Shown one piece after another: positions 8,378 through 16,933 of a stretch of DNA of 64,000 nucleotides. Source of the DNA: Hyphomicrobiales bacterium (GTDB lineage: Bacteria > Pseudomonadota > Alphaproteobacteria > Rhizobiales > Rhizobiaceae); assembly GCA_900467745.1 (NCBI GenBank), contig UBQW01000037.1, forward strand, positions 1 to 64,000, given 5' to 3'. Under the pieces are notes generated by a model. The model had not been told where the DNA came from, did no database searches, and saw only the letters and a program-made list of their open reading frames with translations. The translations under genes and the position numbers were made by a program. Numbering within the stretch: position 1 is the first letter of the stretch; each line of letters opens with the position of its first letter.

Positions 8378-10219
8378 ATGGCGACTGTTGCCCCGATGAC
8401 TGGCGAACCAACATCCATGTCTCTCCGCGAAAAGCTGCAGCGGCAGGCGATGCGCCTCTGGCCTTCCGTTTTCTTCTACAGCGTGCTGCTGATAATCGCG
8501 ATCGTCGCGCTTCGCCTGCCGAATGCCAAGGACTATGTCGGCGCCGACAATGACGATGTCATGCGCCTCGTCGAGGTTCGCGATTTCCTGAACGGACAGG
8601 GCTGGTTCGATCTCATGCAGTACCGCATGGGGCTGGGCAATGGCACGTTGATGCACTGGTCGCGGGTGATCGACCTTCCGATCGCCACGCTGATCAAGTT
8701 CTTCTCGCTCTTCCTGCCTGAGCAGCGGGCCGAAGCCGCGGCATTGCTCGTCTGGCCGCTCTCACTTGTCGTTCCGAGCCTCTGGGGCATGGGGCTTGCC
8801 GGCCGGCGCGTGGGCGGCGTGTTCGGCATGCATATCGCGCTGGGGTTCACCGTCTTCCTGCTGCTCGCCAGCAACCGCTTCCTGCCCGGCTCCATCGATC
8901 ATCACAATGTCCAGTTTGCCCTGGTGGCGATCATGACGGCGATGCTGCTCGATGAGGACCACAGGCCGCTGAGCTACGCGATCGCTGGCTTTTCAGCCGC
9001 GTTGGCAATTGCGATCGGCGCCGAGACCACGCCCTTCGTCGCCGGCGTTTGCCTTGTCGTTTCGCTGGCCTGGGCCTGGGAGGGAAAGCCCTTCGCGCCC
9101 GCCGCCAAGGCCTTCGGCCTGACGCTCGCGCTGTCGATCAGCCTGTTCTTCTTCGGCACGGTGCCGCCGAGGCTTTATCCGACTGTTACCTGCGACAACC
9201 TCTCTCTCGGCTATTACAGCCTGGCGACCATCGGCGGCGGGCTGCTCCTGTTTGCCGCCGCTTTTGCCAGCGGCCTCGGGCGCGGCTTGCGCTTCGTGGC
9301 CCTTTCGGGTGTCGGGGCGGGCGTTATGGCCTCTGCTCTGATCATCGCCCCGCAATGCCTGCGCAACCCGCTCGCCGATCTCGACCCTATGCTGATCGAC
9401 CTCTGGCTCAACAATGTCCAGGAAGCACAGTCTATCTTCGGCGCGATGCGCCAGGATCCCTATACGCTCGGCTTCTTCTACGCGACGGGATTATTCGGCA
9501 TCGCCGTCTGCGTCTTCCGGCTTTTCCATGCCGATCGCGTCCGCATCCACCTCATCCTGCTGTGCCTGCTCGGCATCAGCTTCGGGATCTCGCTTGTCCA
9601 GGTTCGCGGCTCGACCTTCGCCAACCAGCTGGCTGTCTTCCCGCTGGCGCTGCTGATCATCGACATGCGTCGCGTCTCCAATGCCGACAGCGAAAATGGC
9701 GCCGCCGCGCTAAGCTATATCCTGACCGTACTCCTGAGCGTTGCCTCGGTCTGGGGGCTGGTCGGCGGCTTCATCGGCTCGCGTCTGGACAACACCCAGG
9801 CCGAATTGGCCGAGGCCAAGGAGAAGCTTACCTGCGCCTCGCCTGAGGTTGTCGCGCCGCTGGCGTCGATCCCGCCCGGCCTCGTCTCCGCACCCTCCGA
9901 CATGGGCGTCCATATCCTGCGCTTCACGCAGAACCGTATCCTCTCTGCGCCCTACCACCGTAACCAGGGCGGCATGCTGACGGAGATACATATAGGTCTT
10001 TCGACACCCGCGGATGCGGAAGCCTTCATCCGCGGCACCGGCGTAACGACGCTCGCCTTCTGCCCCGATTTCGCGCAGACGCGCGAGATCGCCAAGATGA
10101 AGCCGGATGGTCTCTACGCACAGCTGGAAAAGGGTAACGTGCCGTCATACCTGCAGCCGCTGCCGAAGCAGGAGGGCTCGCCGGTGCAGTTCTTCCGCTA
10201 CGTGCCTAGCGGATCGTGA
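8378..10219 (+). CDS. GT-C-like polytopic membrane protein
   Basis: A 613-residue protein with a short cytoplasmic N-terminus, about eleven to thirteen hydrophobic segments to roughly residue 470, and a soluble C-terminal domain of about 140 residues. The first outer loop carries an acidic cluster GADNDDVMR (residues 55-63), then HWSR (93-96) and GSIDHHN (171-177). Acidic first loops and this topology are typical of GT-C glycosyltransferases (STT3, ArnT, PMT and relatives), which use polyprenyl-linked sugars on the periplasmic side. Its divergent position beside gtrA/gtrB supports a role as the acceptor-specific transferase. That role is inference. Confidence 0.65.
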   Translation: MATVAPMTGEPTSMSLREKLQRQAMRLWPSVFFYSVLLIIAIVALRLPNAKDYVGADNDDVMRLVEVRDFLNGQGWFDLMQYRMGLGNGTLMHWSRVIDLPIATLIKFFSLFLPEQRAEAAALLVWPLSLVVPSLWGMGLAGRRVGGVFGMHIALGFTVFLLLASNRFLPGSIDHHNVQFALVAIMTAMLLDEDHRPLSYAIAGFSAALAIAIGAETTPFVAGVCLVVSLAWAWEGKPFAPAAKAFGLTLALSISLFFFGTVPPRLYPTVTCDNLSLGYYSLATIGGGLLLFAAAFASGLGRGLRFVALSGVGAGVMASALIIAPQCLRNPLADLDPMLIDLWLNNVQEAQSIFGAMRQDPYTLGFFYATGLFGIAVCVFRLFHADRVRIHLILLCLLGISFGISLVQVRGSTFANQLAVFPLALLIIDMRRVSNADSENGAAALSYILTVLLSVASVWGLVGGFIGSRLDNTQAELAEAKEKLTCASPEVVAPLASIPPGLVSAPSDMGVHILRFTQNRILSAPYHRNQGGMLTEIHIGLSTPADAEAFIRGTGVTTLAFCPDFAQTREIAKMKPDGLYAQLEKGNVPSYLQPLPKQEGSPVQFFRYVPSGS

Positions 10220-10242
10220 CTATCGGTGGATCGTGACGGAAG

Positions 10243-10578
10243 TTAAACGAGGCGCGCTCTCTTGCGGGCGCGCCCGATCAGGTGCAGTCCTGCGAGGCAG
10301 GCGAGCAGGCTGATATTGTAGAAGAGGATGGCGACGGCGAGATCGATGATCGAGGTCGGCCCGAAAAGCGCCGCACAGATATAGCTTCCGCAGATGAGCA
10401 AGCCCACGAGAACCATGGAAAAGATGTTGCGCATCGGCGCGGTTGCGATGCCAATTGCTGTTGCGGTCAGAGCAATCATCAGGGTCTCCCGAATCACCTC
10501 ACTATACGTCCGCTGGCTTTGACGAACAATTAACGCATCGGCAACATTCGCGGTTCCGTATGTATCGCCGTTCGACAT
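10243..10578 (-). CDS. small membrane protein, unknown
   Basis: A 111-residue protein I do not recognise. It has a polar N-terminal part (about 28 residues), then three hydrophobic segments at about 32-46, 52-72 and 77-100, and a strongly basic C-terminal tail GRARKRARLV. By the positive-inside rule the tail should be cytoplasmic. Its ATG directly follows the TGA of the spike-base-like gene (TGAATG), so the two are probably translated from one message. Confidence 0.6.
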   Translation of the reverse strand: MSNGDTYGTANVADALIVRQSQRTYSEVIRETLMIALTATAIGIATAPMRNIFSMVLVGLLICGSYICAALFGPTSIIDLAVAILFYNISLLACLAGLHLIGRARKRARLV

Positions 10579-10842
10579 TCAGACGAGACCGATGAGGCCG
10601 CTGGCCGTGGTGCCTGAGGCGCGCACGCGCGACACCCGCAGCGGCAAAAGCATGCCATCGGCCACGCCCTCGAAGGTCAGCAATGCGCCGGACGCCATCT
10701 CCACCACAAGGCTGCCGCCGCCGCCTACATAGAGCGCGCGCGTGGTCTCGGGCAGCGCCAGCGTGTCGTCGGGCGTGATCGGAAAGCCGGTGCTGGCTGG
10801 GCCTGTGAGCGAGGGTGTGTGGGATGCGAAGCGATCGGACAT
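10579..10842 (-). CDS. spike base protein-like (Rcc01079 family) protein
   Basis: An 87-residue protein whose core (FPITPDDTLALPETTRALYV, then GGGGSLVVEM and LLPLRVSRVRASGTTASGLI) matches my recollection of the family named after the Rhodobacter capsulatus gene-transfer-agent spike base protein Rcc01079. The family folds as a small beta-rich unit on the virion head. No capsid, portal or tail gene lies nearby, so it is an orphan copy. The start at 10842 follows an AGGAG site; a start nine codons upstream is less likely. It abuts a small membrane protein gene. The identification is by recall and should be treated as moderate. Confidence 0.6.
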   Translation of the reverse strand: MSDRFASHTPSLTGPASTGFPITPDDTLALPETTRALYVGGGGSLVVEMASGALLTFEGVADGMLLPLRVSRVRASGTTASGLIGLV

Positions 10843-11061
10843 GGGGAGCTCCTTGGTTTCCTGCCGCAATCATGGTGCCACCATGCAAAACGGGGAAAAT
10901 TGCGCGCTGGTTTCAGACGTCGTGCTGTCTTGCCGATCCATCAAGCTATTGAAACAGCGCGCTTGTTTTCGTTGAGACACAGCATCGAACAGCGCCGACG
11001 AACGAAAAACCTCCCCGCGCACGGGGCTGCCTTTGCGCTTTTCTTCGGCTAGAACAACGTC

Positions 11062-12666
11062 ATGAGCAGCTTCTTCGACAATGATTCGCCGAGCAATCTC
11101 ACCGAATATTCGGTGTCGGAACTGTCGGGTTCGATCAAGCGGACCGTCGAGACAGCATTCGATCAGGTGCGCGTGCGCGGCGAAATCTCCGGCTATCGCG
11201 GCCCGCACTCGTCGGGACACGCCTATTTCTCGCTGAAGGACGACCGCGCCCGCATCGACGCCGTGGTCTGGAAGACGAGCTTTTCGCGCCTCAAAGTCCG
11301 CCCCGAAGAGGGGATGGAGGTGATCGCAACAGGCAAGATCACCACTTTCCCTGGCTCTTCCAAGTACCAGATCGTCATCGAGACGCTCGAGCCGGCCGGC
11401 GCCGGCGCGCTGATGGCGTTGATCGAGGAGCGCAAGCGCAAGCTTGGCGCCGAAGGTCTGTTCGATCCCGCCCGCAAGCGGCCGCTGCCCTTCATGCCCC
11501 GCGTCATCGGCGTGGTGACCTCGCCCACGGGTGCCGTCATCCGCGATATCCTCCACCGCATCTCCGATCGCTTCCCCGTGCATGTCGTCGTCTGGCCGGT
11601 GAAGGTGCAGGGCGAAGGCTCGGGTGAGGAGGTGGCGAACGCCATTCGCGGCTTCAACGCGTTCGAGCCCAATGGGCCAACGCCGCGCCCCGACGTCTTG
11701 ATCGTCGCGCGCGGCGGCGGAAGCCTGGAGGATCTCTGGAGCTTTAACGACGAGACCGTGGTGCGCGCCGCCGCCGAAAGCCGGATCCCGCTGATCTCTG
11801 CCGTCGGCCACGAGACTGACTGGACGCTGATCGACTACGCCGCCGACGTCCGCGCCCCGACGCCGACAGGGGCCGCCGAAATGGCCGTGCCGGTCAAGGC
11901 GGAGCTTCAGGCGCAGCTCTCGGGTCTTGCCGCCCGCCTTCAGGGCAGCACGCTGAGGCAGATGGACCAGCGCCGGCAGCAGGTACGGGCGCTGATGCGC
12001 GCACTTCCCTCGCTCGACCAGCTCCTGGCTTTGCCGCGCCGCCGCTTCGACGAGGCTGCATCCGGTCTTGGTCGTGGCCTCGAGCTCAACACCTTGAACA
12101 AGCGCCGCAGCTTCGAGCGCACGGCGGCGCATCTGCGCCCCGACATGCTGTCGAACCGCATCGCCGAGCGCCGCCAGATGCTTAATGAACGCATGACGCG
12201 GGCCGAGCGCACGGTCGAGCGGCTGATCGATCGTTCGAAAACGCGCATCGGCCGCGCCGACGCGGCACTCGCCTCGCTGCCATCGCGGCTGAAGAGCCAG
12301 ACATCGCGCATGCGCGACCGCCTCGCCAATCTCTCGCGCAGCGCCGACACGGCCGTGCGCCACCAGCTGGTGCGCGCGCGCGGCGAGCTTTCGGCGCAGG
12401 AGCGCATGCTGCAATCGCTCTCCTACAAGAACGTCCTGAAGCGCGGCTATGCCGTCATTCGCGACGAGGACAACCGCCCTGTCTCCGAGGCGGCGATGTT
12501 GTCGGCGGGCTCCGGCATCTCGATCGAATTTTCCGATGGCCGCATCGGCGCGATCACCACCGAGGGCGGCGAACCGCCGGCCGGCGCCAGAAAGCGCGGC
12601 AGCAAAACCTCGGAGCCGAAGGCCGCCGATCCCGCAGCGCCGCCGAAGCAGGGCAGCCTGTTTTGA
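11062..12666 (+). CDS. xseA: exodeoxyribonuclease VII large subunit
   Basis: A 534-residue XseA. The N-terminal OB-fold DNA-binding domain spans about residues 10-110 (FDQVRVRGEISGYRGPHSSG, then HAYFSLKDDRARIDAVVW), followed by the catalytic domain with GVVTSPTGAVIRDI and the DVLIVARGGGSLEDLWSFND block, and a long coiled-coil region to about 440. XseA with several XseB subunits degrades single-stranded DNA in both directions to oligonucleotides. The C-terminal tail is Ala/Pro/Lys-rich and somewhat longer than in E. coli (456 aa). No xseB is present in the window, which is normal for rhizobia. Confidence 0.95.
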   Translation: MSSFFDNDSPSNLTEYSVSELSGSIKRTVETAFDQVRVRGEISGYRGPHSSGHAYFSLKDDRARIDAVVWKTSFSRLKVRPEEGMEVIATGKITTFPGSSKYQIVIETLEPAGAGALMALIEERKRKLGAEGLFDPARKRPLPFMPRVIGVVTSPTGAVIRDILHRISDRFPVHVVVWPVKVQGEGSGEEVANAIRGFNAFEPNGPTPRPDVLIVARGGGSLEDLWSFNDETVVRAAAESRIPLISAVGHETDWTLIDYAADVRAPTPTGAAEMAVPVKAELQAQLSGLAARLQGSTLRQMDQRRQQVRALMRALPSLDQLLALPRRRFDEAASGLGRGLELNTLNKRRSFERTAAHLRPDMLSNRIAERRQMLNERMTRAERTVERLIDRSKTRIGRADAALASLPSRLKSQTSRMRDRLANLSRSADTAVRHQLVRARGELSAQERMLQSLSYKNVLKRGYAVIRDEDNRPVSEAAMLSAGSGISIEFSDGRIGAITTEGGEPPAGARKRGSKTSEPKAADPAAPPKQGSLF

Positions 12667-12689
12667 TCCCGCGAGGCTTCTTTGCGGGA
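12667..12689 (+). terminator. hairpin directly after xseA
   Basis: TCCCGC and GCGGGA form a 6-base stem with an 11-base loop, starting at the base after the xseA stop codon. There is no T tract, so it may be a weak or Rho-assisted terminator, or just an mRNA-protecting hairpin. Confidence 0.3.
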
Positions 12690-12854
12690 CGCGTGGGGCA
12701 ATCACCAAATCGTGGTCGTGCCCTGTTTCCGGGCGTTTAAAAATTGCCGCAAAGTGCTTATCTGGATGCTGAAGCGGCCACCCTTCGGTGTGTCGCGCGT
12801 TTGATATGGCCAGCCTATCGCGGCCGCTCTGATATTTGAGACTGGAGAAATACC

Positions 12855-13208
12855 TTGAAAAGAATGTTGCCCGCTCTTCTGATGGTTAGCGCCCTTGCCG
12901 GTGCTCTCTCCGGCGCATTGCCTGCCGCGCCGGCGCTGGCGGGGCAGTCGAAAGTGTCCGAGTTCATTTTCGGCAAGGCTTACAATGACAGCGTCACCGC
13001 CATCCGCATCACCTCGCTCTCACAGCGCGAGCAATCCCTGCCGCTCTCGCTGCGCCACCCCATGCCATCAGGCATCCGCGAGGCGCAGGCAACCGTCAGC
13101 GCCGACAGGCACCTGATGCAGGCGATCGCCGATCGCGGCATCGCGCTGAAGAATGTCATCCAGGTGCAGCGCGCGCTCAACGGCGGCCACGTGATCTACT
13201 ACCGCTGA
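12855..13208 (+). CDS. secreted small protein, unknown
   Basis: A 117-residue protein with a good Sec signal peptide: basic n-region (MKRM), hydrophobic core LPALLMVSALAGALSGAL and an ALAG cleavage region near residues 27-30. The mature part is about 87 residues with no cysteine; I do not recognise a domain. I chose the TTG at 12855 because GGAG lies nine bases before it and it supplies the Lys/Arg n-region; an ATG three codons later is the alternative. It follows xseA by 188 bases and seems to have its own promoter. Confidence 0.65.
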   Translation: MKRMLPALLMVSALAGALSGALPAAPALAGQSKVSEFIFGKAYNDSVTAIRITSLSQREQSLPLSLRHPMPSGIREAQATVSADRHLMQAIADRGIALKNVIQVQRALNGGHVIYYR

Positions 13209-13231
13209 GTAAATCTTAGCCGGGCGGCGTT

Positions 13232-13714
13232 TTATTCGAACGCCGCCAGGAACTTCCGGAGCAGCGCATCGAGCGCTGCCTTCTCATCCTGAGCGAGCGT
13301 CTCCGTCAGCCGCTGCTGGTTGGCGATATGCGCGCCGACAGCCTCGTTGACGAGGCTCAGCCCCTTTCCGGTCAGCGCGATCAGGACGCTACGCCGGTCG
13401 TGCGGATTGACCACGCGCTCCACCAGGCCTGATTTCTCCAGCTGGTCGATGCGGTTGGTCATCGTGCCGGAACTCACCATCGTCATCTCGAGCAGATCGC
13501 CCGGCGACATCTGGTAGGGCGCGCCGCATCGGCGCAGCGTCGCCAGCACGTCGAAGGAAGACGACGACAGGCCGTGGCTCTGCAGCACCTGCTCAACCTC
13601 GCGCCCGAGATGGGTCGCCAGCCGCTTCATGCGCCCGAGCAGGCCCATCGCCTGGGTGTTGAGATCAGGCCGCTCTCGGGCCCATTGCTGCAATATCCTG
13701 TCGACGCGGTCCAT
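13232..13714 (-). CDS. MarR-family regulator, PecS-like
   Basis: A 160-residue MarR-family winged-helix regulator. The N-terminal extra helix with RILQQWARERPDLNTQAMGL is characteristic of the PecS/UrtR subgroup that binds urate and related purine ligands. The recognition helix region is MVSSGTMTNRIDQLEKSGLV (about residues 80-99) and the wing is NPHDRRSVLIAL. It is divergent from a PecM-like exporter with a perfect palindrome in the 99-base gap, the classic pecS/pecM arrangement. Family knowledge suggests it represses both genes until ligand binds. The identification as PecS is inference from these features. Confidence 0.8.
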   Translation of the reverse strand: MDRVDRILQQWARERPDLNTQAMGLLGRMKRLATHLGREVEQVLQSHGLSSSSFDVLATLRRCGAPYQMSPGDLLEMTMVSSGTMTNRIDQLEKSGLVERVVNPHDRRSVLIALTGKGLSLVNEAVGAHIANQQRLTETLAQDEKAALDALLRKFLAAFE

Positions 13715-13754
13715 CGGGGCTCACTCCATGCTGATTGAGCTCTACCGCAATATG

Positions 13755-13768
13755 TCTTGACGTCAAGA
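13755..13768. promoter_or_regulatory. palindromic operator for the PecS-like regulator
   Basis: TCTTGACGTCAAGA is a perfect 14-base palindrome (with flanking TA on the right arm), 41 bases upstream of the regulator start and 46 bases upstream of the exporter start. The TTGAC inside it may double as a -35 element. A degenerate second copy, TATCTTGAGGTAG, lies at about 13790-13802 closer to the exporter. The position is that expected for a MarR-type operator controlling both divergent genes. Confidence 0.65.
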
Positions 13769-13813
13769 TAAATCGGCGTAGGCTAGATTTATCTTGAGGT
13801 AGAGATACTTGAT

Positions 13814-14734
13814 ATGAAGAAAAATACGACATACGCCGCTGATGTGTTGGCCACCGCGCTCGCTCCCGCCATCTGGGGCAGCACTTATTTCGTCACGACG
13901 TCCTATCTTCCGCACGGCTATCCACTGACCGTTGCCATGCTCCGCGCCCTGCCGGCAGGGCTGTTGTTGCTCGCGGTCGTTCGCAGGCTGCCGGAGGGTA
14001 TCTGGTGGTTTCGTGCCTTCGTGCTCGGCGCGCTGAACTTCTCGTTCTTCTGGGCAATGCTCTTCGTTTCGGCCTATCGGCTGCCCGGCGGCGTCGCCGC
14101 GACCGTCGGCGCCATCCAGCCGCTGATCGTCATCCTGCTCTCGCGCCTCGTGCTTGGCCGGCCGATCAAGGCGCTGGCGGTTCTAGCCGGCCTTGTCGGC
14201 ATGGCGGGCGTGGGGTTGCTGGTGCTGACGCCGAGTGCGGCGCTGGATCCGATCGGGGTTCTCGCGGGTCTTGCCGGCGCCGTTTCCATGGCCTGCGGCA
14301 CGGTGCTCACCCGCCGCTGGACGCCTGATGTTTCCAGCCTCACCTTCACCGCTTGGCAGTTGACGGCGGGTGGCCTGCTGCTGGTGCCGGTGGCGCTGAT
14401 CGCCGAGCCCGCTTCGCCGCCGCCGACGCTCGAAAACGTGCTCGGCATGGCCTGGCTCGGCCTGATCGGCGCGGCGCTGACGTATATTCTGTGGTTTCGC
14501 GGCCTCGCCCGCATCGAGCCGTCTGCAGCATCGTCACTGGGCTTCTTGAGCCCCGTCGTCGCCACTCTTCTCGGCTGGCTGGCGCTTGGCCAGACGCTGA
14601 CGCCCGCCCAGCTTTGCGGTTTCGCAATGGTGTTGGCGAGCGTCTGGTTCAGTCAGCGGGTCTCGATGCCCGCCAGGTTGGAAGTCAAATCGGTTGTCGA
14701 GCCGGCTGTTACGCCCACTCGCCCTGCCGCATGA
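13814..14734 (+). CDS. EamA/DMT-family transporter, PecM-like
   Basis: A 306-residue inner-membrane protein with ten predicted segments in two EamA repeats (about residues 12-140 and 150-285). The opening ATALAPAIWGSTYFVTTSYL with the GSTY motif resembles PecM-type drug/metabolite exporters. The divergent PecS-like regulator supports an efflux role, possibly linked to oxidative stress as in Dickeya and Agrobacterium. It ends in a 26-base convergent overlap with the aminopeptidase gene. The exported compound is unknown. Confidence 0.82.
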   Translation: MKKNTTYAADVLATALAPAIWGSTYFVTTSYLPHGYPLTVAMLRALPAGLLLLAVVRRLPEGIWWFRAFVLGALNFSFFWAMLFVSAYRLPGGVAATVGAIQPLIVILLSRLVLGRPIKALAVLAGLVGMAGVGLLVLTPSAALDPIGVLAGLAGAVSMACGTVLTRRWTPDVSSLTFTAWQLTAGGLLLVPVALIAEPASPPPTLENVLGMAWLGLIGAALTYILWFRGLARIEPSAASSLGFLSPVVATLLGWLALGQTLTPAQLCGFAMVLASVWFSQRVSMPARLEVKSVVEPAVTPTRPAA

Positions 14735-15962
14735 CGGGAACCTTCGAGCCATCGGCTCTGATACCGTCGATATCGACCTTGTCGGAGCCGATCATCCAGT
14801 CGATGTGGATCAGGCTGGAATTGCCGCCCTGCGCCTTGATCTGATCCTGGCTGAGGTTGGCGCCATCGAGGAAGCACTTGGAATAGCACTGGCCAAGTGC
14901 GATGTGGCACGAGGCGTTTTCGTCGAACAGCGTGTTGTAGAACAGGATGCCGCTGGCCGAGATCGGCGAGGAATGCGGCACCAGCGCCACTTCGCCGAGC
15001 CGGCGCGCGCCTTCATCCGTATCGAGCACCTTGTTCAGCACCTCTTCGCCGCGCGACGCCTTCGCCTCGACGATCCGGCCGCCCTCGAATTTCACGCGGA
15101 TATTGTCGATCAGCGTGCCCTGGTGCGACAGCGGCTTGGTGCTCGACACGTAACCTTCGACGCGCAGCGCATGCGGCGTTGTGAAGACTTCTTCGGTCGG
15201 GATATTCGGGTTGCAGGTAATGCCGTTCTTGGCGGTGGAAGCGCCGCCGTGCCACTCGTGGCCATCGGCAAGCCCGACCGTCAGATCCGTGCCCGGGCCG
15301 GTGAAATGCAGCGCCGAGAAACGCTCCCCATTCAGCCAGCTCGAGCGTTTCCGGAGATTGGCGTTATGCTCCGCCCAGGCGGCGATCGGGTCCTCGACAT
15401 CGACGCGCGAGGCCGCGAAGATCGCCTTGGCGAGCTTGGCGACCGCGATCGGCTCGGGATCATTGGGGAACACCAGCTTTGCCCAGGCCGGGTTCGGATA
15501 GGAGACGATGTTCCAGTTGATGTCGAAGTTGGAGATCTTCTCAAGCGCCGGCTTGTAGGCCGTCGACATCGCCCGGTTGGCGCGGCCGACCTTGGCAGGG
15601 TCCTGCTCGGAGAGCATCATCGGATTGTCGCCGGCAACGGCGAGCCGCGCCGCTCCGTTCGCGTAGGCCTTCGCCATGCCCTCGTAGAGCCAGCTGGACG
15701 CCCGGTCGAAGCTGGCATCATTGGCATATTGATAGCGCGCCAGCGTCGATTCCTCGTCGGAATAAAAGGCGCTGACCAGGCCGGCACCCGCCATATAGGC
15801 ATGCTTGGTGATCTGGCGTACTAGCGGCAGCGCCACGACGGGCGCGGTGATCACGAGATCCTGGCCGCTCTGCAGCTGCAGCCCGACCTTGACGGCGACT
15901 TCGGCGAGCTTGTCGAGCTTGATGGGGTCCACGGCGTTATCGCCCTGCGGCATGTAGTTCAT
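14709..15962 (-). CDS. aminopeptidase, M29 family
   Basis: A 417-residue metallo-aminopeptidase of family M29 (aminopeptidase T/AmpS/PepS type). Visible features are the long N-terminal alpha/beta domain, then the metal site region with PTEEVFTTPHALRVEGYVSS (Glu and His ligands), SHQGTLIDNIRVKFEGGRIV, and the C-terminal HIALGQCYSKCF and SLIHIDWMIGSDKVDIDGI blocks, all family hallmarks. These enzymes remove N-terminal residues from peptides in the cytoplasm using two divalent metals. The length is normal. Confidence 0.92.
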   Translation of the reverse strand: MNYMPQGDNAVDPIKLDKLAEVAVKVGLQLQSGQDLVITAPVVALPLVRQITKHAYMAGAGLVSAFYSDEESTLARYQYANDASFDRASSWLYEGMAKAYANGAARLAVAGDNPMMLSEQDPAKVGRANRAMSTAYKPALEKISNFDINWNIVSYPNPAWAKLVFPNDPEPIAVAKLAKAIFAASRVDVEDPIAAWAEHNANLRKRSSWLNGERFSALHFTGPGTDLTVGLADGHEWHGGASTAKNGITCNPNIPTEEVFTTPHALRVEGYVSSTKPLSHQGTLIDNIRVKFEGGRIVEAKASRGEEVLNKVLDTDEGARRLGEVALVPHSSPISASGILFYNTLFDENASCHIALGQCYSKCFLDGANLSQDQIKAQGGNSSLIHIDWMIGSDKVDIDGIRADGSKVPVMRQGEWA

Positions 15963-16101
15963 GATCGATCACCTTCTGAAACGAACGGACAGGGCATCAG
16001 ACTTAGACCCCTTTGCGGCGAAATTGAAGCTTGCGGCCCTTGCCAATTTCAACCGTGCATATTCAGATGTCCCACGGGGACATCGGGCAAGTGGGGAGCG
16101 G

Positions 16102-16920
16102 ATGAGACAGCTGATGGGGATACTGACCGCGGCGGGGCTCTCCCTCCCGGCAGCGGCAGTCGCTGGCGAACTCGGCATGACCATGTTCGGCCACAAGGTC
16201 GAGATCGTGAAGCAGGATGACGAGCTTGCGCTGACGGTTGACGGCCGCAAGCTGTTGGCCAATGCCTATCTGATGATCGAGGAAATGGCGGTCGTCGGCA
16301 GCGTCCCGGTTGCCATCGGCTCCTCGTCCAATGGCGGCAATGCCTGCCCGGGCGGTCGTTTCGTGCTGTCCTTTTCACCGGGCGCCGTTCCGCGTCTCGA
16401 CGGGCAGCCGGACGATTGCGTCGGGCTGGAAGTCGAAAACAAGGGTGATCACCTGCTGTTTTCCTCACAGCCGATCCCCGGCCGCGCCGGCGTGCAATGG
16501 TCCTGGACTGCGCCCGACGGCTTCAAGCCATTGGCCGACGTCGCCTTCACGCCCAATGCCGCAACGGGCTGGGACGCGCTGCGCGATCACAAGGCCGCGC
16601 ATCCGGCGGAACTCTTCTCCAACGCGGCGGTGGCAAAGGAAATCTACGCTCTTCTGGGTGCCGACAAGGAACAGTATGAGCGCAGCATCACCGGCGTCGG
16701 CAGCGGCAGTTTCGATGGCAATATCTTTACCGGGATGGCCTGCACGCCGCATATGTGCACCGAAGAGGAGGCGATCCTCGTCGCTGATATCGACGGCCGC
16801 GCCGTCTATCTGGCCTGGAAGCCTTTCAGCAAGAAGATCATCGTTCGCCCGCCGGTCAAGCAGTGGCCGGACAAGGCGCGGGCGGCGCTAAAGGACTGGG
16901 CCGCCAAATGGAAGGGTTGA
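16102..16920 (+). CDS. secreted conserved protein, unknown
   Basis: A 272-residue protein with a signal peptide (MRQLMGILTAAGLSLPAAAVAGE, cleavage after about residue 20). The mature part has two disulfide candidates (Cys in NACPGG, PDDCVG, GMACTPHMCTEE) and repeated short beta strands; I do not recognise a named domain. An in-frame start at 15961 would overlap the divergent aminopeptidase start and add a non-secretory leader, so I chose the ATG at 16102, which follows GGGGAG. It is probably periplasmic. Confidence 0.65.
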   Translation: MRQLMGILTAAGLSLPAAAVAGELGMTMFGHKVEIVKQDDELALTVDGRKLLANAYLMIEEMAVVGSVPVAIGSSSNGGNACPGGRFVLSFSPGAVPRLDGQPDDCVGLEVENKGDHLLFSSQPIPGRAGVQWSWTAPDGFKPLADVAFTPNAATGWDALRDHKAAHPAELFSNAAVAKEIYALLGADKEQYERSITGVGSGSFDGNIFTGMACTPHMCTEEEAILVADIDGRAVYLAWKPFSKKIIVRPPVKQWPDKARAALKDWAAKWKG

Positions 16921-16933
16921 GGCCGGAACTCGC

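Noticed and set aside
10870..12708. A 612-codon open frame antisense to xseA
   Set aside because: The xseA frame is complete and recognisable; the antisense frame is low-complexity Arg/Ala/Gly text from codon-position bias.
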